From Strongylocentrotus purpuratus (taxonomy: Eukaryota; Echinodermata; Echinoidea; Camarodonta; Strongylocentrotidae), in contig NW_022145605.1 in assembly GCF_000002235.5 (NCBI RefSeq), positions 30,987,274 through 31,051,273 on the forward strand: DNA of 64,000 nucleotides, read 5' to 3'. Both the position numbers and the translations under genes were made by a program. Of the stretch, positions 38,501 through 44,294 are shown piece by piece. Position 1 is the first letter of the stretch; each line of letters opens with the position of its first letter. The notes beneath the pieces were generated by a model. That model did not search any database, had not been told where the DNA came from, and saw only the letters and a list, made by a program, of their open reading frames with translations.

Positions 38501-39103
38501 ATCAAAAACTGAATTTATTGATATAAAAAACATGAATCTTACTTTTTTTCATACACAATGGGGAAGCAAGTACACTTGAATACATTATTACATGTAAACA
38601 TACAATACATGTACACCTGTATGTACATTAAAATTGATAAGAAGAAAGAAACAAATTGCCACAAACAGGTACCACTTCAATAAATAATAGAATGTTTTCA
38701 CTGGCTTTCATGAATTGCTCCCATCCAATGTACATGTATGCAAGCGCTCCCCCCCCCCTTAAATTCTGGAGCCAAGCAACACCCCTATTGTTACCAAAGG
38801 CATTTATACTTACCCTCCTGTGAACTGCTTTCCTCCTACAAATCCATAGCGATCCGTTTTTGGACCATCCTCCTCGTCCTCGCTCAAATCACTGTCCACC
38901 AAATCCATCCCACCGGTAGCCGAGCCGTTACCGTAGGACGACGCCCCGCCCGTCATGGAATCGTTCCCTATCGAGGAAGCCCCACCCGTCGCGGAATCAT
39001 TCCCTATAGATGACGCCCCGCCCTGCAGTGGCTCGATGCCATTCTCGTCTTCACTAGATGGTCCCGGGCCGATGGAAGAGCCGGCGTCATTTTCAATCGA
39101 CAT
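2590..39103 (-). CDS. TBC1D10: TBC1D10-family Rab GTPase-activating protein (6 coding exons, 3' end outside window)
   Basis: This is a spliced minus-strand gene with coding exons 39103-38814, 34186-34087, 33525-33418, 21483-21262, 5211-5071 and 2704-2590. All junctions are GT-AG and phases agree, giving about 325 residues. Residues 1-96 are acidic and low-complexity; the TBC domain starts near residue 130. The R-finger motif IELDLDR (Arg187) and the Q-finger YCQGQ (Gln224) are both in exon 4, followed by family-typical stretches [20 protein letters not shown] and LYMTEWFMC. Family members (EPI64/TBC1D10A-C) accelerate GTP hydrolysis on Rabs such as Rab27 and Rab35 and act at the cortex and in secretory or endocytic traffic. 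The A/B/C paralogue cannot be decided, and an invertebrate probably has one. The end of the TBC domain and the C-terminal tail lie left of position 1. An in-frame TAA 12 nt upstream of the ATG supports the start. Confidence 0.93.
2727..3125 (+). repeat. GGGA/GA-rich microsatellite tract
   Basis: A nearly pure purine tract: (GGGA)n from about 2737 to 2840, then interrupted GGGA/GAGG with a (GT)6 patch near 2972. Long apparent reading frames on both strands here are artefacts of the repeat. Confidence 0.95.
3126..5070. other. TBC1D10 intron 5, mostly unique DNA
   Basis: AT-rich intron with no coding signal. A weakly conserved duplicated block containing ACTATCCCTC occurs near 3598-3640 and 3720-3770. 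Confidence 0.5.
5071..5211 (-). CDS. TBC1D10: TBC1D10 coding exon 5 (TBC domain middle)
   Basis: It encodes residues 241-287: [20 protein letters not shown], then [20 protein letters not shown] and PSTHKHM. It aligns by eye with vertebrate TBC1D10 FWCLVQICEKYLPGYYS. Acceptor TTTGTAG, donor GTGAGT, 47 codons, phase 0. Confidence 0.94.
5274..5380 (+). repeat. SINE 3' tail with (ATT)n
   Basis: It contains CCAATGACCGGGGTAATAGT, then TTGTAAAGCGCTTAGAGACA and an ATTATTATT tail. The same tail ends the longer SINE at 26313-26642. The 5' tRNA-like part is absent. Confidence 0.75.
5415..5880 (+). repeat. Degenerate AGACCAAATGG minisatellite interrupted by a hairpin
   Basis: Imperfect units of about 17-20 bp with the core TAGACCAAATGGNAA recur from about 5425 to 5870. 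A 153-bp inverted-repeat element (5471-5623) is inserted among them. Confidence 0.7.
5471..5623. mobile_element. 153-bp hairpin element
   Basis: The left arm GAGCCATCTATACACAGAGT is mirrored at the right end (ACTCTGTGCATAGATGGCTC). Pairing continues through CCAACTTGG and the TGTG...CACA region for about 55-60 bp per arm, with a loop of about 35-40 nt. Confidence 0.8.
5881..7905. other. TBC1D10 intron 4, segment with CT-rich tract
   Basis: Mostly unrecognised intronic sequence. A CT-rich simple repeat spans about 6843-6967, with a short one at 6106-6119. TACATGTAC words are common near 7390-7480. Confidence 0.5.
7945..8559. mobile_element. TIR-6 copy A (TACCGTATTTGCCGGC ends)
   Basis: It begins TACCGTATTTGCCGGCGGAT and ends CGCCGGCAAATACGGTA. 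GTGCGGCCTA-type blocks lie next to both ends. Two poly-T runs (8037-8068, 8467-8496) and a reverse-transcriptase fragment are internal. The TA at both ends could be the target duplication. Confidence 0.8.
8165..8345 (+). pseudogene. Non-LTR retrotransposon reverse-transcriptase fragment
   Basis: Three adjacent pieces in alternating frames match the RT core: [17 protein letters not shown] (from 8170), [11 protein letters not shown] (about 8240-8270) and [16 protein letters not shown] (8281-8328). The pattern SxLSNRxQYV...GVPQGSxLGPLLFLIxINDL is typical of CR1/Jockey/L2-type LINE reverse transcriptases. At least two frameshifts and a stop show it is dead. It sits inside TIR-6 copy A and is absent from copy B. 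Confidence 0.8.
8919..9361. other. Intron 4 spacer
   Basis: Unrecognised intronic sequence with TACATGTACATGTATAT words near 9198. No gene signal. Confidence 0.5.
9362..9905 (+). mobile_element. MITE-1 copy A with internal 89-codon reading frame
   Basis: The termini TTTAAAGGTACTATGTCCC and GGGACATAGTACCTTTAAA are exact inverted repeats. Other copies lie at 12361, 18465 (truncated) and 50030. An open frame at 9474-9743 ([16 protein letters not shown]..., [20 protein letters not shown]...) recurs in the full-length copies. I recognise no protein family in it and do not call it a gene. Confidence 0.9.
10054..11053 (+). mobile_element. MITE-2 copy B, split by a nested hAT-like element
   Basis: The outer halves (10054-10192 and 10799-11053) match the uninterrupted copies at 27-391 and 14483-14862. 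They are separated by a 598-bp insertion flanked by duplicated CTCAAAAC. Confidence 0.88.
10193..10790. mobile_element. hAT-like non-autonomous element with 8-bp target duplication
   Basis: It begins TAAGGCTGCGAC and ends CACAGCCCTA (imperfect TIR), flanked by CTCAAAAC at 10185-10192 and 10791-10798. Subterminal motifs (CTCGAGTACCCG, ACTCGGGTAC) repeat at both ends. An 8-bp duplication is the hAT signature. No transposase is visible. Confidence 0.88.
11337..11443 (+). repeat. Interrupted GGT/AGT trinucleotide tract
   Basis: Imperfect GTGGTGGTGGCAGTAGTAGT-type triplet repeat. Confidence 0.8.
11445..11625 (+). repeat. Partial tRNA-derived SINE
   Basis: A degenerate B-box (GGTTTGAATCT) is followed by the SINE body GCACTAATGTCC...ACTCCACCCAGGTG...GGGTACCTGG, which matches the SINEs at 20465 and 26313. 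Confidence 0.65.
11626..12169. other. Intron 4 spacer
   Basis: No recognised gene or repeat; unique-looking AT-rich DNA. Confidence 0.5.
12170..12366 (+). mobile_element. MITE-4 copy A
   Basis: The ends TTTAAAGGCCCACTGCACTA and CTATGGCAGATAAGCTTTAAA bound a ~195-bp element with copies at 21030, 54765, 60454 and 60768. Its right TTTAAA is shared with MITE-1 copy B. Confidence 0.85.
12361..12920 (+). mobile_element. MITE-1 copy B
   Basis: The termini are TTTAAAGGTACTA (with a small insertion) and GGGACATAGTACCTTTAA. It carries a 79-codon version of the internal reading frame (12514-12753). It abuts MITE-4 copy A through one TTTAAA. Confidence 0.9.
13190..15240. repeat. Diverged large-unit duplications with an inserted MITE-2
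   Basis: Blocks near 13217, 13950 and 15030 share TCTTGGC/TCTAGGCT...GATG...TTTTGTTGACA and later ATACATACTGACTCA. A second block, GTGxAGTGAxTTCTACCA...AAAACCTG, recurs at 13465 and 14210. These look like old tandem copies of roughly 0.7-1.1 kb. A CCTGTCTACAAAGACCACTT block is also doubled at 14869 and 14939. Confidence 0.6.
14483..14862 (-). mobile_element. MITE-2 copy C
   Basis: Reverse-oriented copy: it starts TTTAAAGGGATCCGGTACCG and ends TTGTTAAACGATGCCTTTAA. Confidence 0.88.
15234..15725 (+). mobile_element. MITE-3 copy A
   Basis: The termini TTTAAAGGTAATACAAAGTT and AACTTTGTATTACCTTTAA are inverted repeats. A second copy with the same interior lies at 34491-34996. Confidence 0.88.
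15726..16569. other. Intron 4 spacer
   Basis: No gene seen. It contains a C homopolymer near 16109-16121 followed by TACATGTACATGTACAT. Confidence 0.5.
16570..16947. mobile_element. AGGC-foldback element copy A
   Basis: It carries the inverted ends TGTCTTCATCAGCTC... and ...GAGCTGATGAAGCAGGCCTA, with ATTGCCAAATAGCCCGCTAT mirrored internally. Same family as 36379-36755 and 37494-38068, with more decayed arms. Confidence 0.75.
16948..17934. other. Intron 4 spacer
   Basis: No gene seen. TACATGTA words and a short fragment with AAATAGCGGGATT (17607) resembling the AGGC-foldback family. Confidence 0.45.
17935..18320 (+). repeat. GAGAG (GGAGA)n purine microsatellite
   Basis: A long imperfect 5-bp repeat of GGAGA/GAGAG. 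The minus-strand reading frame of Ser/Leu/Pro across it is an artefact. Confidence 0.95.
18465..18642 (+). mobile_element. MITE-1 copy C, 5'-truncated
   Basis: It holds only the last third of the element, from ACTCAATAGTGTCTGACAGT to the terminal CATAGTACCTTTAAA. It abuts MITE-5 copy B through one TTTAAA. Confidence 0.88.
18637..19048 (+). mobile_element. MITE-5 copy B
   Basis: The left end TTTAAAGAGAAGGTTGAGTT and right end AACTCAAGTTTATCTTTAAG are imperfect inverted repeats. The interior TTGATGATTCCAGAACC resembles copies A, C and D. Confidence 0.8.
19049..19618. other. Intron 4 spacer with unassigned reading frame
   Basis: An open frame at 19206-19586 has no recognisable family and no splice support; I regard it as chance. 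Confidence 0.5.
19619..20066. mobile_element. TIR-6 copy B
   Basis: The ends TACCGTATTTGCCGG and CGCCGGCAAATACGGTA match copy A at 7945-8559. The AGTATTTTTGGAAGAGAAAA block is next to the left end. There is no RT fragment in this copy. Confidence 0.82.
20465..20875 (-). repeat. Near-complete tRNA-derived SINE
   Basis: On the minus strand it begins GGGAGTGTCGTGGTCGGGTG (A-box region), continues to the B-box GGTTCGAATCC, then the body with GATATTAACCTGCACTTGC and CCAGGGAGTGGAG. The tRNA-like head resembles a Leu/Ser type, but it is a SINE, not a tRNA gene. Confidence 0.78.
21030..21230 (+). mobile_element. MITE-4 copy B
   Basis: It runs from TTAAAGCCCTACTGCACTAC to CTAGTGCAGACAGGCTTTAA. It ends 31 bp from the splice donor of TBC1D10 exon 4 (on the opposite strand). 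Confidence 0.85.
21262..21483 (-). CDS. TBC1D10: TBC1D10 coding exon 4 (catalytic R- and Q-fingers)
   Basis: It encodes residues 167-240 (74 codons, phase 0). It carries [16 protein letters not shown] with catalytic Arg187, then [20 protein letters not shown] and [19 protein letters not shown] with catalytic Gln224. Both dual-finger residues are intact, so a functional GAP is expected. Donor GTATGT. A MITE-4 copy ends only 31 bp into the downstream intron. Confidence 0.96.
21484..22059. other. TBC1D10 intron 3, first segment
   Basis: Unrecognised AT-rich intron sequence; no gene or repeat family called. Confidence 0.5.
22060..22612. mobile_element. Foldback element with ~180-bp arms
   Basis: The left arm (GTGACGTCATAAAAATATAT, AGAATTTCTCAATTTTTTCT, CATATTCCGAAAGAACATCA, ACTCAGTGTTATAT) is mirrored at 22437-22610. 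The centre has (TTTGA)n near 22232-22262 and a small GGCTCCTAATGGTTAGGAGCC palindrome. Confidence 0.85.
22787..22965 (+). repeat. Interspersed repeat R10 copy A
   Basis: It shares CAAACCCTTGTC...AACAGTGTATGCAAAATGAG...CAGCCAGAAACTGGCA...GGCTCTGCTC with 25990-26117. Confidence 0.75.
22966..24269. other. Intron 3 spacer
   Basis: No gene seen. TACATGTACATGTA words are dense at 23111-23168, 23610-23670 and 23720-23735. Confidence 0.5.
24270..24802 (+). repeat. Interspersed element with internal direct duplication
   Basis: Two copies of a ~110-bp unit starting TGAGCTATGACCTTTGACC lie at about 24447 and 24589. Outer parts are GCAAAGCGTAGCATCCCCTC on the left and ATCCCCTCCGACTTCGTCGG followed by CGAGGGG on the right. 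Confidence 0.7.
24803..25989. other. Intron 3 spacer
   Basis: Unique-looking AT-rich DNA with a GTTGTTGTTGTTG patch near 25022 and short poly-T runs. No gene signal. Confidence 0.5.
25990..26117 (+). repeat. Interspersed repeat R10 copy B
   Basis: Matches the 22787-22965 copy; shares AACAGTGTATGCAAAATGAG and CAGCCAGAAACTGGCA. Confidence 0.75.
26121..26772 (+). mobile_element. MITE-5 copy C with nested SINE
   Basis: The ends TTAAAGATAAAGACCAGTTT and AAAACTGGTCTTTACCTTTAA are inverted repeats. A SINE occupies about 26313-26642 inside; copy D without it is 373 bp. Confidence 0.85.
26313..26642 (+). repeat. tRNA-derived SINE with (ATT)n tail
   Basis: The B-box GGTTCGAATCC lies at 26340-26350, then the body CTTTTGGCAAGATATTAACC, CTCCACCCAGGTG, CCCCAGGGAGTGGAG, and the tail TTTGTAAAGCGCTTAGAGAC with (ATT)n. 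The A-box part is truncated. Confidence 0.85.
26773..28341. other. Intron 3 spacer
   Basis: No gene seen. TACATGTACATGTACATG words near 27541-27571 and 27690; a poly-G run near 28179. Confidence 0.5.
28342..28714 (+). mobile_element. MITE-5 copy D
   Basis: The ends TTAAAGGTAAAGACCAGTAT and ACTGGTCTTTACCTTTAA; this is the cleanest copy of the family. Confidence 0.88.
28735..29180 (+). repeat. Diverged ~220-bp tandem units, left half
   Basis: Two diverged units share TTGxCCATTGAT...GGAAG(A/G)AAATT and GGGGATGAACTACA. The matching units continue at 32230-32670 on the other side of the large transposon. Confidence 0.6.
29715..31320. mobile_element. Inner TIR transposon (1.6 kb) nested in outer element
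   Basis: The exact inverted ends CAGGGTTCGTAC and GTACGAACCCTG are flanked by TTACTA at 29709-29714 and 31321-31326. Subterminal motifs CCATGACTTTCC and CCCTGACTTTCC repeat at the two ends. An internal ~125-bp palindrome occupies 29951-30232. No transposase recognised. Confidence 0.85.
29951..30232. repeat. Internal palindrome of the inner transposon
   Basis: The left arm (ACATTGTTACTA..., CACAAGCACTTCAACTGTGC, ATTTTTCGAACACTGAAATA) is mirrored by the right arm, centred near 30095. Confidence 0.85.
32230..32670 (+). repeat. Diverged ~220-bp tandem units, right half
   Basis: Two units contain GGTCCxTGGTTTTxAAGTT, ATTGATA followed by GGAAGGAACTTGC, and GGGGATGGACTACA. They correspond to the units at 28735-29180. 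Confidence 0.65.
32671..33417. other. Intron 3 end, next to exon 3
   Basis: No gene or repeat recognised apart from TACATGTA words. Confidence 0.5.
33418..33525 (-). CDS. TBC1D10: TBC1D10 coding exon 3 (start of TBC domain)
   Basis: It encodes residues 131-166. The hallmark TBC entry motif [17 protein letters not shown] is plainly visible; the RxxGxPxxLRGxxW signature is shared by Rab GAPs. Acceptor TATCTAG, donor GTGAGT, 36 codons, phase 0 on both sides. Confidence 0.94.
34087..34186 (-). CDS. TBC1D10: TBC1D10 coding exon 2 (pre-TBC helix)
   Basis: It encodes about residues 97-130 ([17 protein letters not shown] followed by [17 protein letters not shown]). It closely resembles the vertebrate TBC1D10 segment that leads into the TBC domain. 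The acceptor is CTGTGCAG and the donor GTAAAA. The 100-nt length joins phase 2 to phase 0. Confidence 0.92.
34491..34996 (+). mobile_element. MITE-3 copy B
   Basis: It begins TTAAAGGTAATACCAAGTTT and ends ACTTTGTATTACATTTAA. Its interior matches 15234-15725 closely (TGGATGTATTATAAGCACTA, GATAGCTAATCGGTCA-type blocks). Confidence 0.88.
34997..36378. other. TBC1D10 intron 1 segment rich in TACATG words
   Basis: No gene seen. From 35970 to 36215 the sequence is dominated by GTACATGTACATGTA-type words. Confidence 0.55.
36379..36755. mobile_element. AGGC-foldback element copy B
   Basis: The left end GGCGCGTCTTCATCATCTCG then AGATTGCCAAATAGCCCGCT; the right end TATTTGGCAATCTCGAGATA followed by GTGAAGACAGGCCTA. 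Same family as 37494-38068. Confidence 0.82.
36756..37493. other. Intron 1 spacer
   Basis: No gene seen; a G-rich patch at about 37198-37218 and a CT-rich patch at about 37277-37320. Confidence 0.5.
37494..38068. mobile_element. AGGC-foldback element copy C: near-perfect palindrome
   Basis: Two arms of about 253 bp (37494-37746 and 37816-38068) are reverse complements with few mismatches, around a 69-nt spacer. Landmarks mirrored in both arms include ATCTCGAGATTGCCAAATAT, CTTCATTAGACCGAAGTACG and GATCCCATCATGCAC. It lies in TBC1D10 intron 1 and would be transcribed as a long hairpin. Confidence 0.92.
38069..38813. other. Intron 1 beginning, next to exon 1 donor
   Basis: No gene seen; AT-rich with TACATG words and a short C-run at 38748-38757. 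Confidence 0.5.
38814..39103 (-). CDS. TBC1D10: TBC1D10 coding exon 1 (N-terminal acidic region)
   Basis: It encodes residues 1-96 plus two bases of codon 97. It begins [10 protein letters not shown] and ends [12 protein letters not shown] before a GTAAGT donor (phase 2). It contains three tandem 12-residue units of the form [12 protein letters not shown] (residues 30-65), followed by an acidic run [19 protein letters not shown]. The DRYGF-type motif just before the WDKW block is typical of TBC1D10-like proteins. An in-frame stop lies 12 nt upstream of the ATG, so this is the start unless an upstream exon splices in between. Confidence 0.88.
38909..39016 (-). repeat. TBC1D10: Three 36-bp coding repeats in TBC1D10 exon 1
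   Basis: Three in-frame 36-nt units encode [24 protein letters not shown] and [12 protein letters not shown]. They form a coding minisatellite in the disordered N-terminus and look like recent slippage or duplication. Confidence 0.85.
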
Positions 39104-40479
39104 GATCGCTTCTTAAAATGACACTGTTCAGGGTTGCTATATTGCTTGGGGATTCAGCTGGAAGAGTAGAGTATTGATTGCAGAGTCATAGAAATGGCAA
39201 TTGGTAAAAACAGTGCAGTAAGCTGGTGTGTACCATTTCATAAATCTCTGCTTCGTTAGAGATCTCAGGAAGATGTTGATTGAATGAAGTGGTCCATTTG
39301 GTACTGACTCTTCAATTTAATCAGCTTGTAAATTCCAACATCTTGTTATTTCATGTTGGTATCCTTATTGATTTTGTAGGCCTAGAAGAAGTCTGAAAGA
39401 AAAGAAAATTATGGGAAATCATGTAACTTAGCATGTACATGTACATGTAACCTAGAATATCTCAAGAAAAATAAATCATTGTTTTCTCATCCGCATACAT
39501 GTACGTGTACTCGTATTTGGTACTGTATTACTTACAACGTACATGTACGGTACATCATACATGTACAGTTGTAGGTCATCATCATCAGGCAGCTACATGT
39601 ACAAACCATCTACCACAAGTCAACAAAGTTGCAACAGCAATGGCAATGTGCGCTTGTGCTAGGGAGTACATTATAATATACTTTACCCTTGAAACCCTTA
39701 CACATTTTAAATAATCTTGTAGGGCCTAGCCATTATCTATCGCATAAAAAATACAATCAATGTAGTGGAAGAGCATGGTCATAATGATCATTATCGAATA
39801 CTGGATGTACAGTGTACATGTAGGCGTTGGCCTGTAATTTCTGGTCATTACTTCTAGGCATCGTCACTTGGGAAAGTTAGTACCGCCCGGTACGTGTACT
39901 TGGTGCGCTTGCAAGAGGAGTCAGAAATATCATTATGCTTGTTCCACTTCCAACATAATTTTTTTTATTCAAGAACCCTTTTGACATGTTTGGTGGTTTT
40001 GTTTGCACGTGGATTGGAGGTTACATGTTTGAAGGGTTGATACAATGAGCTAAATAGAGAATAGGAGACCAATTACTATTAGGTCTACAAATAAAAGTAT
40101 TAAAACATCCTTCAAATTAATAAAGACTTCAACTTCAACAGGTAGAATCTAGACTAATTTGCATAACAAAAATAATGCCATAAACAAATGAAAGACAATT
40201 AACAATAACAGCTGGTGATTTCGGAACAATGTCAACAAAACAAGGATGAGACCCCGGAAGTATTCTCACAACACAATCACTGCATTAGACATTGTCAGAT
40301 ATCAAACAAACTGTCACATTAAAGAAATCAAAACAATATCATGCACTGTCGTTGGCATTGCAAATATATCCCACGGTCTCACTCTCGCTCTCAGTCTCAG
40401 CTCAGTCTCAGCTCAGCACCATGACGAGTTTAGCTTGGTGACAATTAATTCCTTTCAAACCAACACGTTGAATTAAAAG
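39104..40479. other. TBC1D10 5' flank / possible 5' UTR intron
   Basis: No coding signal. About 20-35 nt of 5' UTR is certain next to the ATG; beyond that the transcript structure is unknown. TACATGTAC words near 39433-39620 and a CAGTCTCAGCT repeat near 40391-40416. Confidence 0.45.
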
Positions 40480-41046
40480 ATTTATGAAGATTAGTTTCAG
40501 CTGCTGTTCATTCCGAAGCTCAATACCCACCTGAAAGAATCACTGCAGCGTAGACATCCTAACTTAACTGTAGACTACATGAACTATATTGCACAAATAC
40601 CGTTCCAGTCGACAACATCATAGCCGGTGCTTATGTAAAAGTGGGCAGGTATAAATTCCAAGAGCATTTTGCAATATGCGTATTTACGCGAACTGCGATG
40701 CGGCATGCAGCGCGCGCTTCGCTCGATCAAAACAACGGGCTCTATTTGCGCGCGCGCGCGTACTGTATTCGCTGCAGCTGCCTGCGCTGCCTGCTCGACC
40801 AAAACAAAAACAACAAAAGAAAAGTCCATGCATAGACACGTGTACGTAAGGCAAAATCGACGACCCACGTTTTCCATGCATAGATGTACTGTATGAATGT
40901 AGATGCACTACACTACACAGACATACCGGTACACGCAGGAAATAGTGAAGCATTCACTTGTACATGGACAGACTAGACGAGCTGGGTTGAGCGAGCTAGC
41001 CGTATGACAAATGTGCACCGAGGGGACACACACCTATCGAATGCGC
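40480..41046 (-). promoter_or_regulatory. Candidate TBC1D10 promoter / 5' noncoding exon region
   Basis: This is a local CpG-rich patch (40670-40800 has many CG and GCGC words) in otherwise AT-rich DNA, about 1.5 kb upstream of the TBC1D10 start codon. On the minus strand a possible donor (CTTTCAG followed by GTGGGT at 40531/40530) could end a noncoding 5' exon. A weak acceptor lies just upstream of the coding exon near 39123. No TATA box or initiator can be assigned confidently, so this is an inference from composition and position. Confidence 0.3.
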
Positions 41047-42318
41047 CGTATCTTTTTGGCTTGTTGGCTTCAGTCTGTGACTCACAAAATACTACATAGC
41101 TTAGTATTTCGTTGGTTGCTGGAGAGGGAAACGTATTAGGCGTAAGGGTCCACGCCCAATTTCATTAAATCAATTTTATTAAAATTGAATCTAAGTATCA
41201 AAATAGGTTGCACATGATTTAATGATCGACAAAAGGTATATACATGAATAATAAATATTGAACTACAAAAGAATAAAATACAGTTTGGGCTCGTCATTAG
41301 CTTAATAATTGGAAGAAGAAATATTAGAAATCAGGTTAAAATGAAGAGAAACATTACGTTTCGGGGCCAGAGTGTATTTTCAGAATAATACAGCTAGGGA
41401 ATACAGGCTTCAGTCCCAGGGGTCCGGTGGCCCGGGGCACTCAGATTTGGTTTGGACGGGGGTGTGCCGCTCAAGCCTCGAAACCCCATTATAGGGGGAT
41501 ACTTTTCTCGAAAAAAAGACCCATTTTTCACAATTTTCTGGTGTTTTTCGAGTGTTTGCATGGCATTTTTGTTAAAAGTCGGATTTCCCGAAGAAAAAAA
41601 AGTGACATTAGAGCGGCACCCCGTATGTCCTAGTATGGGGGTGGGGGGGGGGGGGGCTTCAGTGAGATGCAATATTGCTATCAAAACTATCCAAAAGACA
41701 GGCCTATGGGCCCCTGAAGCCAGAGTACGGTATGTAACTTTCTGCTGTATGGGGTGCAGGCCAGGGCCGGGCGCAACAAAAAAAACACAAGAGAGATGGG
41801 CTCGAAATCTCAGAAAGGACTTGAGAGAAAGAATCATTATGGAATAAGCGCCGCAATGCTCAGGGTAAAGTGCATGAGAAGTGGAATGTGATGGTTAAAA
41901 TGCATGTGGAAAAATGTCTAAAGCTCGGCCAGTACTTTGGTCCCTCGCAAATGTTACTGCATCTCATACTTTCTGCTCCGAAAAGAGAATTGAACTTGAA
42001 ATAACGTTCTTAACTGTGTTACGAATGCCATGAATATTCATTTTGACACATAAGATTGTTGTCCGATCTTTAGCCTTCTAGTGAGCAAAATAAAAGAGTC
42101 AGGATTCAGGGTTAACATTGCTATTTTTGTAATTTACAACGTGTGAGAGAATGATGGCAGTAAACCACGAAAAAAATCATCACGTTATGATCATGAATGG
42201 TTCAGAATTATAAAAAATGATAGTCTCGGTGGTTAACTCATAATATATTCTTCTCCGGAGTTTTCGCACATTTTGTTGCGACCATGGGCTATTTTGAGCT
42301 CCGATGTGGGACTGGGAG
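41047..42318. other. Intergenic DNA with an unclassified GC-rich interspersed segment
   Basis: The segment 41400-41850 is locally GC-rich with G-run patches (41637-41655) and overlapping long frames on both strands, which look like repeat-derived noise. I recognise no gene. Confidence 0.4.
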
Positions 42319-43700
42319 CCCCCCCCCCCCCCCCCCCCGCCCCTAGATCTCGGCCGTCGAATGTCCGATGAACACGAACATTCGCATGTTTGTAAATATT
42401 TGCGTAAGTACTTGACGGTATAATTACTTTTGTCCTAATATGCAAATTAATAATAATAATAATAATACATATGATTTATAAGGCGCCAAATCCACTTGAC
42501 AGTCAAATGCTCAAGGCGCAGCTTGTGCAAAAGATGAAATACATACATAAATAAATTGTGTCATAGCCTATTTGATTATGCAAAATGCTAATGTTATGCA
42601 TGTTACAGAAGTCACTTGATTTGTAGATTTGTGAAGGCTCTTGAAAATGTATTGAACACATTTTTCTTTTAGTTCAAATTCATGAAGTTTCATTATTTTT
42701 ATGATATTTGAAAATGCATAGGTTCATCTGCAAAAATTACGATTACGCAAATTATGGGATTTTTTGTTTAGCACTGTGAGCAAAGCCAAAAACAACAACC
42801 ACTTTCTCACTATAGTAAAAAGCATTTCCATTACCCATCTGCATATCACTGCTCGTATCCTCCCTATTCTTTTCTGCTTCCTCTTCTTTCTTTCCCTTTC
42901 TCTCCTCTTTCCCTTTCCCTTCTTTTCCTTCTCTCTCTCTCTCTCTTTTTGGCGGGGGGGGGGGGGGGGGGGGGTGGGGGGCGCAAGGCCCCCTGCCCCC
43001 TGGATCCGCACCTGTGGGCAACCGCCAGCATGATACACAATCTCGCTCTAGGTCTCAGGTGAGCACAGGGGCACGGGGGCACCCCTCCCCCTTCTCGAAA
43101 GGTATGAGGCCGGGAGACAAATAAATAGGAAAAACAGAGATTAGGGGGGGGGGGGAGTGGAAAATGAAAATGAAAAAAAAACTTCCCATACCTACCCCTG
43201 AAAAAATGGACTTGTTCATTCACATTTCATCTATCATAAAAGATCGATGCCCCCCCCCCCCCCCGCCTCGTAATGCCGGTGCCTAATGAATGTCTGGAAC
43301 AACATTGCACCACTGTATAATCCACCATACTAATGATGAAGAGGATATCCCTCCCCCCCCCCCCCCCCCCTTACCCTGTCACAACCCCCATTTTTTAATG
43401 ATCCGTTTCTGATCCCCCCTTATTATCTTGAACACTCAACCCTGATCCCCCCCCCCCCCCCCCCCCCACTCAGTGTTATATTTAGGGTACGCGTATAATG
43501 TTCCCTCATTCTGAAAACACCCCCTAAGTCCGTGTAAAGTCTATACGGGCTGGATTTTTGTGTACAGCTACGAGCCGGACTTTGGTGCGTGAAAAGTCCC
43601 CCTTTACCGGACATTTTGGGAACACGCACGCGGTTTCTCCGACCCCGGAATAGGGGGGGGGGGCGGTACATACATACCCAATTTCATTTTATCCTACCAA
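42319..43700. repeat. Cluster of C/G homopolymer tracts
   Basis: Runs include C20 at 42319-42338, G21 at 42954-42974, a G-run near 43146-43155, C15 at 43250-43264, C18 at 43353-43370, C21 at 43447-43467 and a G-run at 43653-43662. The surrounding sequence contains CT-rich microsatellite (42894-42950) and fragments such as GGCCCCCTGCCCCCTGGATCC. Confidence 0.85.
42452..42530 (-). repeat. Possible SINE tail with (AAT)n
   Basis: AATAATAATAATAATACATA followed by TTATAAGGCGCC resembles a reversed SINE tail. Weak evidence. Confidence 0.35.
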
Positions 43701-43918
43701 TTTTCTCTTGAAAAATTGATCATGAATATCATCATTATAAAAATATATCCGCTTTCCCAATTACACGATTTGTTATGAGGTTATGGTATTGTTGTTTTTC
43801 TTGTTGTTTAAAAAATGTGACGCAACTACTTCGAAAAATCAACATAAAGCAATTTTCGCTGGTGAAAATTGCTTTATGTTGGTAAACATCACCTTTTGAA
43901 ATGAGCGAACATTGCTTG

Positions 43919-44294
43919 AAAAGGTAAAATACGTAACCCGAACATGGTTTCTATACAATAAGGGAGTTTATGACCCCAAATATCCACAGATCTTTTACAC
44001 ATGGAGAAGTGCCACTTTGAGCATCTTAGAATAATAACTGCCAAAGTCCTAGATGTGCTTCATGAATACCTTTTGTTTGCCCTCTTGAAAAGAATAATTC
44101 CACCTGCGTATCTTAGAATGTACCGTTTGTGCATAAATGAATAATGTTACTTAACTTTCATGAGCGCATATCTAGTATTCATCTCTGTGGGTTTTACCTT
44201 TTTGGTACAAATGACCTTTATCCTGCTCATGCTCAGACTGCAACCGTAAACTGGCTTATATAGAATCATGTTTGGATTACGTATTTTACCTTGT
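43919..44294 (+). mobile_element. TIR element with AAGGTAAAATACGTAA ends
   Basis: The left end AAGGTAAAATACGTAACCC is mirrored at the right end as GGATTACGTATTTTACCTT, about 28 bp of imperfect TIR. The interior (43975-44250) closely resembles 56480-56775 in ATXN2 intron 3. Confidence 0.8.

Noticed and set aside
40641..40896. Short overlapping frames in the CpG-rich patch
   Set aside because: Open frames are expected in CpG-rich DNA; there is no conserved protein, and a promoter explanation is simpler.
41394..41847. Overlapping 147- and 131-codon frames on both strands
   Set aside because: They sit in a GC-richer repeat-like segment with a poly-G run; no recognisable domain.
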